DNA of 38,076 nt from a virus (IMGVR_UViG_3300024496_000058:1-38076), one strand, 5' to 3'; shown: positions 27,607 to 36,968, numbered from the stretch's first letter. Translations and numbers: made by a program. Notes: generated by a model from the sequence alone, not told the origin.

Positions 27607-27975
27607 ATGGCTACTCATGCTTGTGGCGAATTTGTAGGTTTACTGTTTCTTGCTAGAGAGATTACCCACAGAATCCACCTCAAAACCCTATCTTTTGCCG
27701 AACACAAGACATTAAATGAGTTTTATGAGGCGATTATTCCCTTGGCAGACGAGTTTGCCCAACAGTACATGGGGCGTTATGCAATGAGGATAGATGTCCC
27801 TTATGTCACCAACAAGTACAAAGGGACTGTTTCAGAGGTTTTGCGTCAACAGATGGATTGGATTGAGGCGAACCGCCAACAGATCGTCCCAAGGACTGAG
27901 ACTGCTTTGCAAAACAAGATTGATGAAATCGTTGGTTTATACCAAAATACCCTCTATCAACTCACCCTTCAATAA
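27607..27975 (+). CDS. DUF5856-like ferritin-fold protein
   Basis: 122 residues, all helical: ITHRIHLKTLSFAEHKTLNE, FYEAIIPLADEFAQQYMGRY, and a last helix near NKIDEIVGLYQNTLYQL. HLKTLSFAEHKTLNEFY matches my recollection of DUF5856 proteins, which look like Dps/ferritin four-helix bundles. Role in phage unknown. Confidence 0.65.
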   Translation: MATHACGEFVGLLFLAREITHRIHLKTLSFAEHKTLNEFYEAIIPLADEFAQQYMGRYAMRIDVPYVTNKYKGTVSEVLRQQMDWIEANRQQIVPRTETALQNKIDEIVGLYQNTLYQLTLQ

Positions 27976-27984
27976 GGAGTCGGC

Positions 27985-28158
27985 ATGAAAGCAAAAGCAC
28001 CAAAAATGGCGAAAATTGGTAAGGTTTTGCACGAATACAAGGCAGGGAAACTGCACTCAGGCTCTAAGAAAGGGCCTGTCGTGACCTCACGCAAGCAAGC
28101 CTTGGCTATTGCTATGAGTGAAGCCAAGATGCCTAAACCAAAGAAAAAGGGCTACTAA
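27985..28158 (+). CDS. Small Lys-rich phage protein (DUF6496-like)
   Basis: 57 residues: MAKIGKVLHEYKAGKLHSGS, KKGPVVTSRKQALAIAMSEA, KMPKPKKKGY. KLHSGSKKGPVV-x-SRKQA-x-AIA marks this widespread family of unknown function. SD AAGGAGT upstream. First of three successive small basic genes. Confidence 0.75.
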   Translation: MKAKAPKMAKIGKVLHEYKAGKLHSGSKKGPVVTSRKQALAIAMSEAKMPKPKKKGY

Positions 28159-28159
28159 A

Positions 28160-28321
28160 GTGGCTAAACAAGGACTATATGCAAATATTTGGGCAAAACG
28201 TAAACGGATTGCTGAAGGCTCTGGTGAAAAGATGCGTAGAGTTGGTAGCAAAGGTGCGCCAACTGCCAAAGCATTTATTGAATCGGCTAAAACAGCAAAG
28301 AAACCAAAAAAGGTGAAATAG
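28160..28321 (+). CDS. Small basic phage protein (53 aa), GTG start
   Basis: MAKQGLYANIWAKRKRIAEG then SGEKMRRVGSKGAPTAKAFI. GTG at 28160 is 1 base after the previous stop. GLYANI-x-AKRKRI-x-x-GSGEKMR-x-x-GSKGAPT is a well-known short phage protein pattern. The basic charge suggests DNA binding or virion DNA packing. Confidence 0.7.
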   Translation: MAKQGLYANIWAKRKRIAEGSGEKMRRVGSKGAPTAKAFIESAKTAKKPKKVK

Positions 28322-28322
28322 T

Positions 28323-28622
28323 ATGAAGACTCCCGCTTGGCAACGCTCTGAAGGACAAAACAAGAAGGGCGGTTTGAACGCCAAAGGGAGAGCATCCTAT
28401 AATGCGGAAACTGGTGGACACCTGAAAGCACCAGTTAAATCTGGGGACAACCCCCGAAGAGCAAGTTTCTTGGCTCGCATGGGCAACATGAGTGGCCCTG
28501 AGTACAAGAATGGTGAACCGACAAGACTGCTTCTTTCTCTAAAGGCATGGGGGGCATCCTCCAAGGCTGACGCAAAGGCAAAAGCAAAAGCGATTTCTGC
28601 GAGAAATAAAGGGAAGAAGTAA
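28323..28622 (+). CDS. DUF6321-like basic protein
   Basis: 99 residues: MKTPAWQRSEGQNKKGGLNA, KGRASYNAETGGHLKAPVKS, NPRRASFLARMGNM, RLLLSLKAWGASSKADAKAK. The pattern EGQ-N-x-x-GGLNAKGRASY is the DUF6321 family, unknown function, common in phages. Very Lys-rich end. Confidence 0.75.
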   Translation: MKTPAWQRSEGQNKKGGLNAKGRASYNAETGGHLKAPVKSGDNPRRASFLARMGNMSGPEYKNGEPTRLLLSLKAWGASSKADAKAKAKAISARNKGKK

Positions 28623-29284
28623 TGGCTTTACCTACCTACTTAGAGTTAGTCAATGATGTCTTGATTCGGATGCGTGAACCTCAAGTCACCTCCGTATCTG
28701 AGAATACAGTCTCCTCGTTGGTTGGCAAATACATCAATGATGCCAAGCGTCAAGTCTCTGATGCCTATGATTGGGATGCCTTTAATACGGCTATAACTGT
28801 CACCACCACCGCAGGGAGTACAGGCCCTTATAGCATCACAGGGGCGGGTGTTCGTTCCAAGACCATAGATGTCATCAACACCACCAATTACTATGTCTTG
28901 TCACCTCTGTCTCACCAACAGTATGACTCCTTCTACTACACCATTCCTACCCCTACAACGGGTTTGCCTTTGTATTACACAGTCAAGGGAGTAGACACCA
29001 ATGGCGATATTAAAGTCGTGTTTTGGCCTGTCCCCGATGCTGTATACAACATCCGTTTTAGTCTAGTTGTGCCTGAGAATGACTTTACTTCTGACACAGG
29101 AACTACCTTGTTGGCAAAAGAACCTATCGTTTTGGGTGCATTTGCTAGAGCATTGGTGGAGCGTGGTGAGGATGGTGGACTGAGTAGTTCTGAGGCTTAT
29201 GCCTTGTATAAGTCAGCGTTGGCAGACCTGATTTCCCTAGAGTTGGCTAGATCGCCTGAGAACGACACATTTGAGGCGACATAA
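28622..29284 (+). CDS. Head-tail adaptor (tail tubular protein A / gp11-like)
   Basis: 220 residues: MALPTYLELVNDVLIRMREP, LVGKYINDAKRQVSDAYDWD, then a beta-rich middle and AKEPIVLGAFARALVERGED. The N-terminal helix plus DAKRQV-x-x-AYDWD and the late ARA-x-x-ERGEDG are typical of the adaptor that joins portal to nozzle in short-tailed phages. Immediately upstream of the nozzle gene. Confidence 0.8.
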   Translation: MALPTYLELVNDVLIRMREPQVTSVSENTVSSLVGKYINDAKRQVSDAYDWDAFNTAITVTTTAGSTGPYSITGAGVRSKTIDVINTTNYYVLSPLSHQQYDSFYYTIPTPTTGLPLYYTVKGVDTNGDIKVVFWPVPDAVYNIRFSLVVPENDFTSDTGTTLLAKEPIVLGAFARALVERGEDGGLSSSEAYALYKSALADLISLELARSPENDTFEAT

Positions 29285-30831
29285 TGGCAGAAGCAATCTC
29301 AGCCTTTGCGATAACAGCCCCAGGCTTCTTCGGATTAAACACGCAAGACTCGTCTTTGGACTTGGCACAAGGGTTCGCTTTGGTTGCCAACAATTGTGTG
29401 ATTGACCAATATGGACGCATTGGGGCTAGAAAAGGTTGGACAAAGGTTAATTCCTCTGTAAATACGGACTTGTCTACCAATGACATTACCTCTATTGGTG
29501 AGGTGGTGACTGCGGATGCCACTTCCTACACAATTTTGGCAGGGAATAACTATCTATTCAAATTAAGCGGTTCTTCCTTGGTGACGCTGACTTATGGTGG
29601 TGGTGGAACTGCTCCGACTATATCTGCAAGCAATTGGCAGATGGTTTCCTTGGCTGGCGCACTTTATTTGTTCCAATCAGGGCATGATCCTTTGGTGTTT
29701 GACCCTGCCTTGTCTACCACGACTTATAGGCGGATTAGCGAGTTGTCTGGCTATGCAGGGACGGCTCAGTTAGCAAACACGGCTTTGAGTGCCTATGGAA
29801 GGCTTTGGACGGCAGATGTATCGTCAGATAAGTTGACTGTCCAATGGTGCGACACCAAGTTGGCAAACAAGTGGAATAGTGGAACTGCGGGGACGCTTGA
29901 TACCACTACGGTTTGGCCTAAAGGTGGCGATGTAATTGTCGCTTTAGGCGCACATAACGGCTTTTTGTTTATCTTTGGCAAGAACAATATTCTTGTATAT
30001 CAGGGAGCAACCACCCCTTCTACGATGACATTGCAAGATGTGATCACGGGAATTGGGTGTGTGGCAAGGGATTCTGTGGCTTACACGGGTTCAGACCTGA
30101 TATTTCTATCTTCTACGGGTGTCAGGAGTGCTTTGCGGACGATCCAAGAGAAGTCCATGCCATTGCGTGACTTATCTAAGAATGTGCGAAATGACTTGAT
30201 TTCTGCCGTTGCAAGTGAGACATTGGCAAACATTAAGTCTGTATACAACAGTAAGGAAGCGTTTTATCTGCTGACTTTGCCTGTTTTGAAGTCAGTTTAT
30301 TGCTTTGACATGAAAGCCACGCTACAAGATGGTGCGGCAAGGGTAACGACTTGGGACTCTATTGAACCTAAATCCTTGTTGACAAAGCAAGATGGGACGT
30401 TATACATAGGGAAAGGGGGCTATCTTGCTACCTATTCTGGTTATAACGATGACACATCTACATATCGTTTTCAGTATTTTACGAATAATGCTGATTTGGG
30501 TAATCCATCTGTTACATCCATTCTGAAGAAGTTGAGGGCGGTTGTGATTGGGGGAAGTAACCAGTATGTGACCTTTAAGTGGGGTTACGACTTTTCGGGT
30601 AATTATTACTCTGCTTCTGCAAAAGTTCCTACTCAAGTGGTTTCATATTATGGTGTAGCGGAATACAATACCACCGCAGAATACTCTGGTGGAATTACGA
30701 TGCAAACATTGAGTGTTTATCCAACAGGTTCTGGAAAGATTGTGCAAACAGGTTATGAAGCAGACATCAATGCTTTCCCTTTGAGCATCCAAAAAATTGA
30801 GATTTTTGCCAAAGAAGGCAGAGTTTATTAA
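29284..30831 (+). CDS. Tail nozzle / tail tubular protein B-like
   Basis: 515 residues with repeated beta-propeller-like units: PGFFGLNTQDSSLDLAQGFA, NCVIDQYGRIGARKGWTKVN, LFIFGKNNILVYQG, GSDLIFLSSTGVRSALRTIQ. The A-N-N-C-V-I-D-Q-Y-G-R-x-x-x-R-KG start is typical for podovirus nozzle proteins. Would extend the tail channel and close it until attachment. Overlaps the adaptor gene by 1 base. Confidence 0.8.
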   Translation: MAEAISAFAITAPGFFGLNTQDSSLDLAQGFALVANNCVIDQYGRIGARKGWTKVNSSVNTDLSTNDITSIGEVVTADATSYTILAGNNYLFKLSGSSLVTLTYGGGGTAPTISASNWQMVSLAGALYLFQSGHDPLVFDPALSTTTYRRISELSGYAGTAQLANTALSAYGRLWTADVSSDKLTVQWCDTKLANKWNSGTAGTLDTTTVWPKGGDVIVALGAHNGFLFIFGKNNILVYQGATTPSTMTLQDVITGIGCVARDSVAYTGSDLIFLSSTGVRSALRTIQEKSMPLRDLSKNVRNDLISAVASETLANIKSVYNSKEAFYLLTLPVLKSVYCFDMKATLQDGAARVTTWDSIEPKSLLTKQDGTLYIGKGGYLATYSGYNDDTSTYRFQYFTNNADLGNPSVTSILKKLRAVVIGGSNQYVTFKWGYDFSGNYYSASAKVPTQVVSYYGVAEYNTTAEYSGGITMQTLSVYPTGSGKIVQTGYEADINAFPLSIQKIEIFAKEGRVY

Positions 30832-30842
30832 GGAGAATTAGA

Positions 30843-31520
30843 TTGTCTGATTACACCAAGGCCACGAATTTCGCTAGTAAGGATAGTCTTTCCTCTGGCA
30901 ACCCATTGAAGATTGTCAAGGGAACTGAGATTGATACCGAGTTCAATAGCATTGCTACGGCTGTGGCAAGCAAAGCAGACTTGGCAAGCCCTACCTTTAC
31001 GGGTTCTCCTGTCTTGCCTACGGGAACTACGGCAACTACCCAAACCTCTACGGATAGTTCTACTAAGTTAGCGACTACTGCGTTTGTACAGACTGTTTTA
31101 CAAGCGTTATATCCTGTGGGAACTGTGTATACAAATGCTACATCTAGCACCAACCCTGCGACTTTGTTGGGATTTGGTACTTGGACTGCATTTGGTGCTG
31201 GTAAGGTAATGATTGGTTTGGATAGTGGCGATGCTACTTTCAGCACAGTTGGCAATACAGGTGGTTCTAAGGATGCAATTGTTGTAAGTCACACTCACAC
31301 GGCAACAGTTACCGACCCTGGTCACACGCATACTGATACTGGAGTGCAACAAACAGATAGTTCTTCTGGCTCAAATAATACACAAACATTTAATGGATCA
31401 CACAATACTGGTTCTGCAACGACAGGCATTAGTGTGGCAATCTCTACAACAGGTTCTAGCGCAACAAACGCTAACTTGCCACCTTATGTCGTTGTCTATT
31501 TATGGAAACGGACAGCATGA
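30843..31520 (+). CDS. Short tail fibre / baseplate-type protein, TTG start
   Basis: 225 residues. The start is TTG at 30843 with AAGGAG 7 bases upstream, as before the coat gene. N-terminal anchor region (KIVKGTEIDTEFNSIATAVA), a SKADLASPTFTG repeat, LYPVGTVYTNATSSTNPATL followed by LGFGTWTAFGAG, His/Thr pairs (HTHTATVTDPGHTHT), and the end PPYVVVYLWKRTA. This is the gp10-type C-terminal domain common in fibre tips. Confidence 0.8.
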   Translation: MSDYTKATNFASKDSLSSGNPLKIVKGTEIDTEFNSIATAVASKADLASPTFTGSPVLPTGTTATTQTSTDSSTKLATTAFVQTVLQALYPVGTVYTNATSSTNPATLLGFGTWTAFGAGKVMIGLDSGDATFSTVGNTGGSKDAIVVSHTHTATVTDPGHTHTDTGVQQTDSSSGSNNTQTFNGSHNTGSATTGISVAISTTGSSATNANLPPYVVVYLWKRTA

Positions 31521-31813
31521 TTACGCACCACTTTAGTGATGGTTTGTATGCAAAAGAGATGGTTTTTGAAGCAGGTCAAGCCATCCTTAAACATACTCAC
31601 GATTACAGCCATTTGTCTATATTGGCAAAGGGGAAAGTGGCAGTTTTGAGAGGTGATGAGATTGATATTGTTGATGCGCCAGCGTGTATTGAGATTAAGT
31701 CTGGTCTGACTCATGGAGTTAAGGCTATTACAGATTGTGTTTGGTATTGTGTTCATGCCACAGACGAGAAAGACCCGTCTAAAGTGGACGAAGTTTTGAT
31801 AAAAGGAAAATAG
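31517..31813 (+). CDS. Cupin-domain protein
   Basis: 98 residues from ATG 31517 (ATGA overlap). Seen: LKHTHDYSHLSILAKGKVAV with HxH metal ligands, then IKSGLTHGVKAITD with the third His. Single small cupin barrel. No enzyme activity can be assigned. It sits between a fibre gene and the ejection-protein genes; it may bind a metal or small ligand or modify a virion component. Confidence 0.75.
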   Translation: MITHHFSDGLYAKEMVFEAGQAILKHTHDYSHLSILAKGKVAVLRGDEIDIVDAPACIEIKSGLTHGVKAITDCVWYCVHATDEKDPSKVDEVLIKGK

Positions 31814-31814
31814 T

Positions 31815-32882
31815 ATGCCTTATATAGCACCTGCGGCAATTATGGGTGGAGCAAGCCTTTTAGGAGGCTATATGCAAGGAAAAGCCGCACAAAATGCGGC
31901 AAATATCTCTGCTCAAGCGCAATTAGAGGCGGCACGTATTGCGGCAGATGCGGCAAAGTTTCGTCCTGTTGGCGTTACAACCCGTTATGGAACATCTCAG
32001 TTTCAATTCACTCCTGAAGGATATGTAAGTAGCGCAGGATACACAGTATCCCCAGAACTACAACAATATCAAGATCAGTTAAGAGCGTTATCGCAACAGC
32101 AAATACAACAAGGATTATTTGCACCACAACAGTATGCACCTTTGCAAACTGCGGCAGGTGGTCTGTTTAATCTTGGTCAAGGTTATTTGGCTCAGTCTCC
32201 TGAACAAGCGGCTCAGAAGTACATGGCAAGCCAACAGGCTTTACTAGCACCTGCCCGTGAGCGTGAATCTGCTTTATTGGCAAACCAATTGGCAAACACG
32301 GGTAGGACGGGCTTGGCAGTAGCGCAAGGTGGTGGTTTATTGTCTGCCAATCCTGAACAAGCGGCTTTGGCAAACGCTAGGGCTATGCAAGACTTGGCTT
32401 TGGCGGCACAGGCTACGCAAGCAGGTCAGCAACAGGCACTATTTGGAGCAGGATTATTTGGTCAAGGGGCAGGTTTGCTTGGACAGTATCAGCAAGGTCA
32501 AGTTGGTGCATTGTCTCCATTCCAGACCTCTTTGGGACTTGGTGGAACTATTGAACAAATGGGGCAAACGCCATTGCAGATAGGCGCAGAACTTGGTGGG
32601 CGATCTGCTACGGCAGGTGCTAATGTTGGTCAATCATTGTTAGCAGGTGGCATAAGTGCGGCAAGAACAGCACAAGCGGCTAATGCGTTTAGTCCAATGG
32701 CAAATGTATTACAAGGAATTGGAACAATGCCATATTTGCCACAGGCAATTAATAGTTGGATGAATCCCCAAATAAATTATGGTGGTGCTGGTGGTGGAAT
32801 AACGAGTGCGGCAATGCAAGCACCTACTTATATTCCTTATGGTGGAGGTCAAGCCTTGCCATTAGGATACGCAAATCTTTAA
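31815..32882 (+). CDS. Ejection/internal virion protein 1
   Basis: 355 residues, Ala/Gln/Gly-rich, with an N-terminal membrane-like segment (IAPAAIMGGASLLGGYMQGK) and helical Gln-rich repeats (QQQIQQGLFAPQQYAPLQTA). Composition and place fit internal proteins released into the host envelope with the DNA. No clear homology seen by eye. Confidence 0.65.
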   Translation: MPYIAPAAIMGGASLLGGYMQGKAAQNAANISAQAQLEAARIAADAAKFRPVGVTTRYGTSQFQFTPEGYVSSAGYTVSPELQQYQDQLRALSQQQIQQGLFAPQQYAPLQTAAGGLFNLGQGYLAQSPEQAAQKYMASQQALLAPARERESALLANQLANTGRTGLAVAQGGGLLSANPEQAALANARAMQDLALAAQATQAGQQQALFGAGLFGQGAGLLGQYQQGQVGALSPFQTSLGLGGTIEQMGQTPLQIGAELGGRSATAGANVGQSLLAGGISAARTAQAANAFSPMANVLQGIGTMPYLPQAINSWMNPQINYGGAGGGITSAAMQAPTYIPYGGGQALPLGYANL

Positions 32883-32893
32883 GGAGTAACCAA

Positions 32894-34120
32894 ATGGCAG
32901 ATTCAATCGTAGGTGGATTATTTGGTACTCCAGAGGCGTATCAAGCACAGCAAAATCAACAAGCACTTGCACAAGCGGCTCAGTTAGGTCAACTTGATCC
33001 TTTCTCATCTGCTAGGACAAGTCTTATCTATGGCGGTCGTCAATTGGCGGGTATTTTGGGCGCACAAGACCCACAATTGCAATTGTTAAGTAAGCGTAAT
33101 GCTGTTATGCAAGGTATTGATCTAAATGATGTTAGTTCAATTATGCAAGGCGCACGAACATTAAGTCAATTTGATCCACAAGGCGCAAGTGCTTTGGCTA
33201 ATTTGGCTCGTGAAGCCCAAGGGAAACAAGCAGAAGCAACACAAAAAATTGCTCAAGCAACCAAGGCTATGGCAGAAACAGGAGAAATTGCGGCTAAAAG
33301 AGAATCATTAAATTCACGAGTTCAGGCATTAGTTGATGCAGGTACACCAGAATCATTGGCTAAAGGTATTGCCTCTAACGATAAAGCATTTGCAGATTTT
33401 GTTGCCGCACGAAACATTGCAACCCCTGCCGAATATGCTGTTCAAGCAAGAGCACTTGGATTTGAGGTAAAACCATTTTTGAAGGACTATACACCAGAGC
33501 AAATTCAAGCAATGGAAAGTGGTGTTTTCAAACATAAGGCTGGTATTGCTAAGGCTGGCGCAACATCTCTTAATGTTGATGTTAGACAACCAATAGAAAT
33601 ATCTAAAAACAAAACTGATCTTGCCGCTCAAATAGAAAAAGACGCGTATTCTTCTTCTGATCGCATTACATTGGCTCAAAACCTGCGTAACTTATTGCCA
33701 CGAGCATTTGTTGGCGTTGGCTCTGATGTTGCCTTGCAAGCGGGCAAGGTTGCGGAAGCGTTTGGAATTGATGTTAAAGGAGTTGCTCCATCGCAAATTA
33801 TTGACACTATATTGAATGAAATGACTGTTGGAAAAGCAGGAGAACTAAAGGGTGCTTTGTCTGACAAAGATAGAGAATTTTTAAAAGCAACTATTGGTAC
33901 TCGTGGTTTATCAATAAAAACATTGAATTATGTTGCAGATGAAATTGAACGTAGAGCAAGCATAGATAGAAGATTGAACTCTAGGGTAAATAATTATATT
34001 GCGTCAGGTAAAAACTTAAACATGATAGATTTTGCTGATGAAAGATCGCAAGCAGGAAAAGATGTTCAAAAAGACTTAGATAGATTGCGTGAATTGCGTC
34101 AAAAGGCAGGTCAACAATAA
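32894..34120 (+). CDS. Ejection/internal virion protein 2
   Basis: 408 residues from ATG 32894, with AAGGAG 8 bases upstream; a longer frame starts inside the previous gene. MADSIVGGLFGTPEAYQAQQ, Ala/Gln-rich helices (1-130), then a charged C-terminal half. A typical second ejection protein of short-tailed phages by length, composition and place. Confidence 0.65.
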   Translation: MADSIVGGLFGTPEAYQAQQNQQALAQAAQLGQLDPFSSARTSLIYGGRQLAGILGAQDPQLQLLSKRNAVMQGIDLNDVSSIMQGARTLSQFDPQGASALANLAREAQGKQAEATQKIAQATKAMAETGEIAAKRESLNSRVQALVDAGTPESLAKGIASNDKAFADFVAARNIATPAEYAVQARALGFEVKPFLKDYTPEQIQAMESGVFKHKAGIAKAGATSLNVDVRQPIEISKNKTDLAAQIEKDAYSSSDRITLAQNLRNLLPRAFVGVGSDVALQAGKVAEAFGIDVKGVAPSQIIDTILNEMTVGKAGELKGALSDKDREFLKATIGTRGLSIKTLNYVADEIERRASIDRRLNSRVNNYIASGKNLNMIDFADERSQAGKDVQKDLDRLRELRQKAGQQ

Positions 34121-34140
34121 CCAATATTTAGGAATAAATT

Positions 34141-36099
34141 ATGGCACTTACAGCAGAAGAACAGGCAGAACTTGATAGGCTAGAGTCCACTTATGGCTCT
34201 ACTACTTCTGTTCTAAGTCCTAAATATGAGCCAAGGACTTTTGCTCAAGAGTTTGGTACTGCTCTAAAAGAAAGTTTACCAGATATAGGTGGTTTGGTTG
34301 GAGGAATTGCTGGCGTAGCAACCACTAAAACGCCTTTAGGGGCAACTGCTGGAAGAACTACTGGAACATTGGCTATTAGAAGTATGTTGGGTAGTGGTGC
34401 TGGTGCTTTAACTGGGACTGTTGCCAAACAAAAAGTTGATGAAATTATGGGTAAGCCAATGGGTTTAGAGGCTCAGTTGGCAGAACAATTAAGCAATGTT
34501 GCTACAAACATGGCGTTTGATGCCGCAGGAAATGTAGTTTTCAATCTTGGTGGAAAAGCATTTAAGGTTGCTAAAAACATGATTCCTGACATTGGCATAT
34601 TTAGTTCTACCTTGCCAAAAGATGCTCAGATGAAACTACAAATACAAAAGTTGTTAGAGCGTGAAGGCGGGTCTTTAACAAAGTATCAAGTAGAACCAAC
34701 TGCAACAAGAGGTTTAACTGAATCGGTTGGTCGTGCTGGCATATCTGGTAGAGGCATATTTGACGAACTAGAGAAAGCAAATTTACAAGCCTTAACTACT
34801 AAAAGAAATGAAGTTTTAGATGACATTTCTAGTAGAACATTGACTGATCTAGAGGCTGGTGCTTTATACAAAGATGTAATTGGAAATGCCCAAGATAAGT
34901 TAAGTCTTGCCGCAAGGGAAGCATACGCACAAATAAACGAGCGTGGAAAAGATGTTTTAGTAAATTCTTCTTCTTTGGCAAATAGGGCGCAACAACAATT
35001 AGATAATGCCGCAAAAATATCTAAAACAGGCGATCCATCTACAAGTCTTGGAAATGAAGTTACATCTCAGTTAAGAGCAATTGCTGACCTTAAAGATGAA
35101 ATATCTTTTGCAGATGCACATGAATTTAGATCAAACTTAAATAAACAGTTGCGAGAGGCTAAGTCTGAATTTGGAGCAAATTCTCCAAAAGTTGCCACTT
35201 TGACACAAGCAGTTAAATCTATTGAAGAAGCAATGGATACTGCCGCCACCAAATTAAGTCCTGCGCTTAAAAAAGCATACGATGAAAATTCTGCGTTTTA
35301 TAGGTCTAGTATTACTGAGTTGTTCCCAACAACATTAGCAAAATTAAACAACAAAACGGCAGAAAGAGTTGGAGAAACAATATTTCAATCTGGAAATGTG
35401 TCTGAAATCAAGGACTTTTATACATCTTTGGATAGGGCAAAGAAACTTAATCCTGATTTAGATGTAAATCTTGTTAAAACAGCCGTTCAAAAGGGATATT
35501 TAAGTAGTATTCTTGGAGAAGAGGGAACAGATGTTTCTGTTACAAGTTTAATAAATTTACAGAAAAAACTCCAAACAGATAAGAAATTTAATAGAACATT
35601 CAATGAAGCAGTTTCTCCAGAGGTTAGGTCAAATGTCGAGATTCTTGCTAATGCCGCAAAACTTAGCCAGACAAAGCCACAAAACACATTTAGTTTGGCA
35701 ATTAACTCTGCTCAAGCAAACCAGATTAGTGGTGCTATACAAGCAATCTTAGCCGCAGGTGGTGCAGGATATGCGTATAGCGAACTAGGTACTGTTGGCG
35801 CAGTATTGGCTGGTGGTGGTTTGCTAATGACTCCTAGAGTGTTGGCAAAAATGGCAACCAATCGCGATGCAATTAAGGACATATTGAAGGCAGAAAGTTC
35901 TTATGCCAAGATTGCTGATTTGCCTGTGCCAAGCCAAAAACCTCAATTGCTAAAAACCATTGGTTTGCTAAATCAAGCATACGATAGGGTTGGCATAACC
36001 CAAGATGACTTTATGCCACCAAAATCTGCAAATGTAGGTGTTGGACTTACGCCTGAAGAACAAAAAGAACTTTCTGAACTTGAAGCAAGATACAAATAG
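34141..36099 (+). CDS. Ejection/internal virion protein 3 with the same motif at both ends
   Basis: 652 residues. Membrane-like glycine-rich segments near 47-62 (PDIGGLVGGIAGVAT) and 535-570 (IQAILAAGGAGYAYSELG, VGAVLAGGGLLM), with long helices between. LTAEEQAELDRLESTY (3-18) and LTPEEQKELSELEARY (near the C-terminus) are two copies of one short motif. It probably forms part of the trans-envelope channel for DNA entry. Confidence 0.65.
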   Translation: MALTAEEQAELDRLESTYGSTTSVLSPKYEPRTFAQEFGTALKESLPDIGGLVGGIAGVATTKTPLGATAGRTTGTLAIRSMLGSGAGALTGTVAKQKVDEIMGKPMGLEAQLAEQLSNVATNMAFDAAGNVVFNLGGKAFKVAKNMIPDIGIFSSTLPKDAQMKLQIQKLLEREGGSLTKYQVEPTATRGLTESVGRAGISGRGIFDELEKANLQALTTKRNEVLDDISSRTLTDLEAGALYKDVIGNAQDKLSLAAREAYAQINERGKDVLVNSSSLANRAQQQLDNAAKISKTGDPSTSLGNEVTSQLRAIADLKDEISFADAHEFRSNLNKQLREAKSEFGANSPKVATLTQAVKSIEEAMDTAATKLSPALKKAYDENSAFYRSSITELFPTTLAKLNNKTAERVGETIFQSGNVSEIKDFYTSLDRAKKLNPDLDVNLVKTAVQKGYLSSILGEEGTDVSVTSLINLQKKLQTDKKFNRTFNEAVSPEVRSNVEILANAAKLSQTKPQNTFSLAINSAQANQISGAIQAILAAGGAGYAYSELGTVGAVLAGGGLLMTPRVLAKMATNRDAIKDILKAESSYAKIADLPVPSQKPQLLKTIGLLNQAYDRVGITQDDFMPPKSANVGVGLTPEEQKELSELEARYK

Positions 36100-36108
36100 G
36101 AGAGTCTC

Positions 36109-36834
36109 ATTGATCCTTTCTCCCTTCTCATGCTGGCGCAAGGTGCAGTTGGCTTTATTAAGCAGGGATGCGCCATGCTCCACGAGGGGCGAATGGAGTT
36201 GGAGGGTGCTAAGAAGACTGTTGAAGGTGTCTTGGCAGATGTCAAGGCTATCAAAGGCATATTTGAGTGGTTTCTGGGTCTTTTTAAGCCCTCTAAGCCC
36301 AAAGACAAGCCCACAGAAGCCCCCAAGCCTGTGGCGCAAAAGAAAGCCAAAACCCTTGCCAAACAGCAATCCTATGAAGAAATGGAACTCTTGCTCATCA
36401 AGGACATTGGTGAGAAGTTGGGTATCTTGTTTGACACGCAACAACAGATCACAAATCACTATCGGGCATTAGAAGAAGAATCAAAAACTGTATACGATCC
36501 TGAGCAAAACAGCAGTAAGAAGGCGATTGAGAGGGCTTTGATTGAGTTACAGATTGAGAAGTTGATGGAGCAAGTCAGGGAAGCGATGGTATATGCGCCT
36601 CCTGAGTTGAAGGACTTGTATAGTCGGTTTCTGAAGATGTATTCCAAGATCGAGCAAGAGCAAGAGTGGGCTAGGTCTGAGATGATCAGAAAGGCACGAT
36701 TGGCTCGGCAAAGGAAAGAGTTGTATGAGATACGGTGCATTGAGATTACAACAGGAGTGATTGCTGTGATGTTTATATCTTTGATTTTTGGGTGGCTAAT
36801 GTGGCAACTGCACGTCTTGTCTGGTGGATTCTGA
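36109..36834 (+). CDS. Membrane-anchored helical protein, probable ATT start
   Basis: 241 residues if started at ATT 36109 (reads MDPFSLLMLAQGAVGFIKQG). AGGAG sits 6 bases upstream; the first ATG (36130) has no SD. Phage proteins beginning MDP-x-x-L support the earlier start. A Pro/Lys linker (KPSKPKDKPTEAPKPVAQKK), coiled-coil-prone middle and one membrane helix near the end (VIAVMFISLIFGWLMW). Placed between ejection and lysis genes; function unknown. Confidence 0.6.
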   Translation: MDPFSLLMLAQGAVGFIKQGCAMLHEGRMELEGAKKTVEGVLADVKAIKGIFEWFLGLFKPSKPKDKPTEAPKPVAQKKAKTLAKQQSYEEMELLLIKDIGEKLGILFDTQQQITNHYRALEEESKTVYDPEQNSSKKAIERALIELQIEKLMEQVREAMVYAPPELKDLYSRFLKMYSKIEQEQEWARSEMIRKARLARQRKELYEIRCIEITTGVIAVMFISLIFGWLMWQLHVLSGGF

Positions 36835-36968
36835 TGGGAGTGATGCTTTGCGTAGTTGTAGGAGCAACCTCGATGGCATACGTAGAAACACTCTACATGA
36901 AAGCCCAATTGAAGCGGGAAATGAAAGAATTGCGTAAGTTAAAAGAAGAACTGAGAGAGAAGAAATGA
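36801..36968 (+). CDS. Small membrane protein (55 aa), GTG start
   Basis: GTG 36801 gives MATARLVWWILMGVMLCVVV then GATSMAYVETLYMKAQLKRE and a charged helix. One membrane segment and a coiled-coil-like tail (LRKLKEELREKK). The alternative start is ATG 36834 (44 aa). Overlaps the previous gene and forms an ATGA junction with the next. Looks like a lysis-region accessory. Confidence 0.5.
   Translation: MATARLVWWILMGVMLCVVVGATSMAYVETLYMKAQLKREMKELRKLKEELREKK

Noticed and set aside
35968-36908. Long leftward frames of 129-163 codons
   Set aside because: Antisense to the ejection and membrane-protein genes, no SD, no recognisable protein features.
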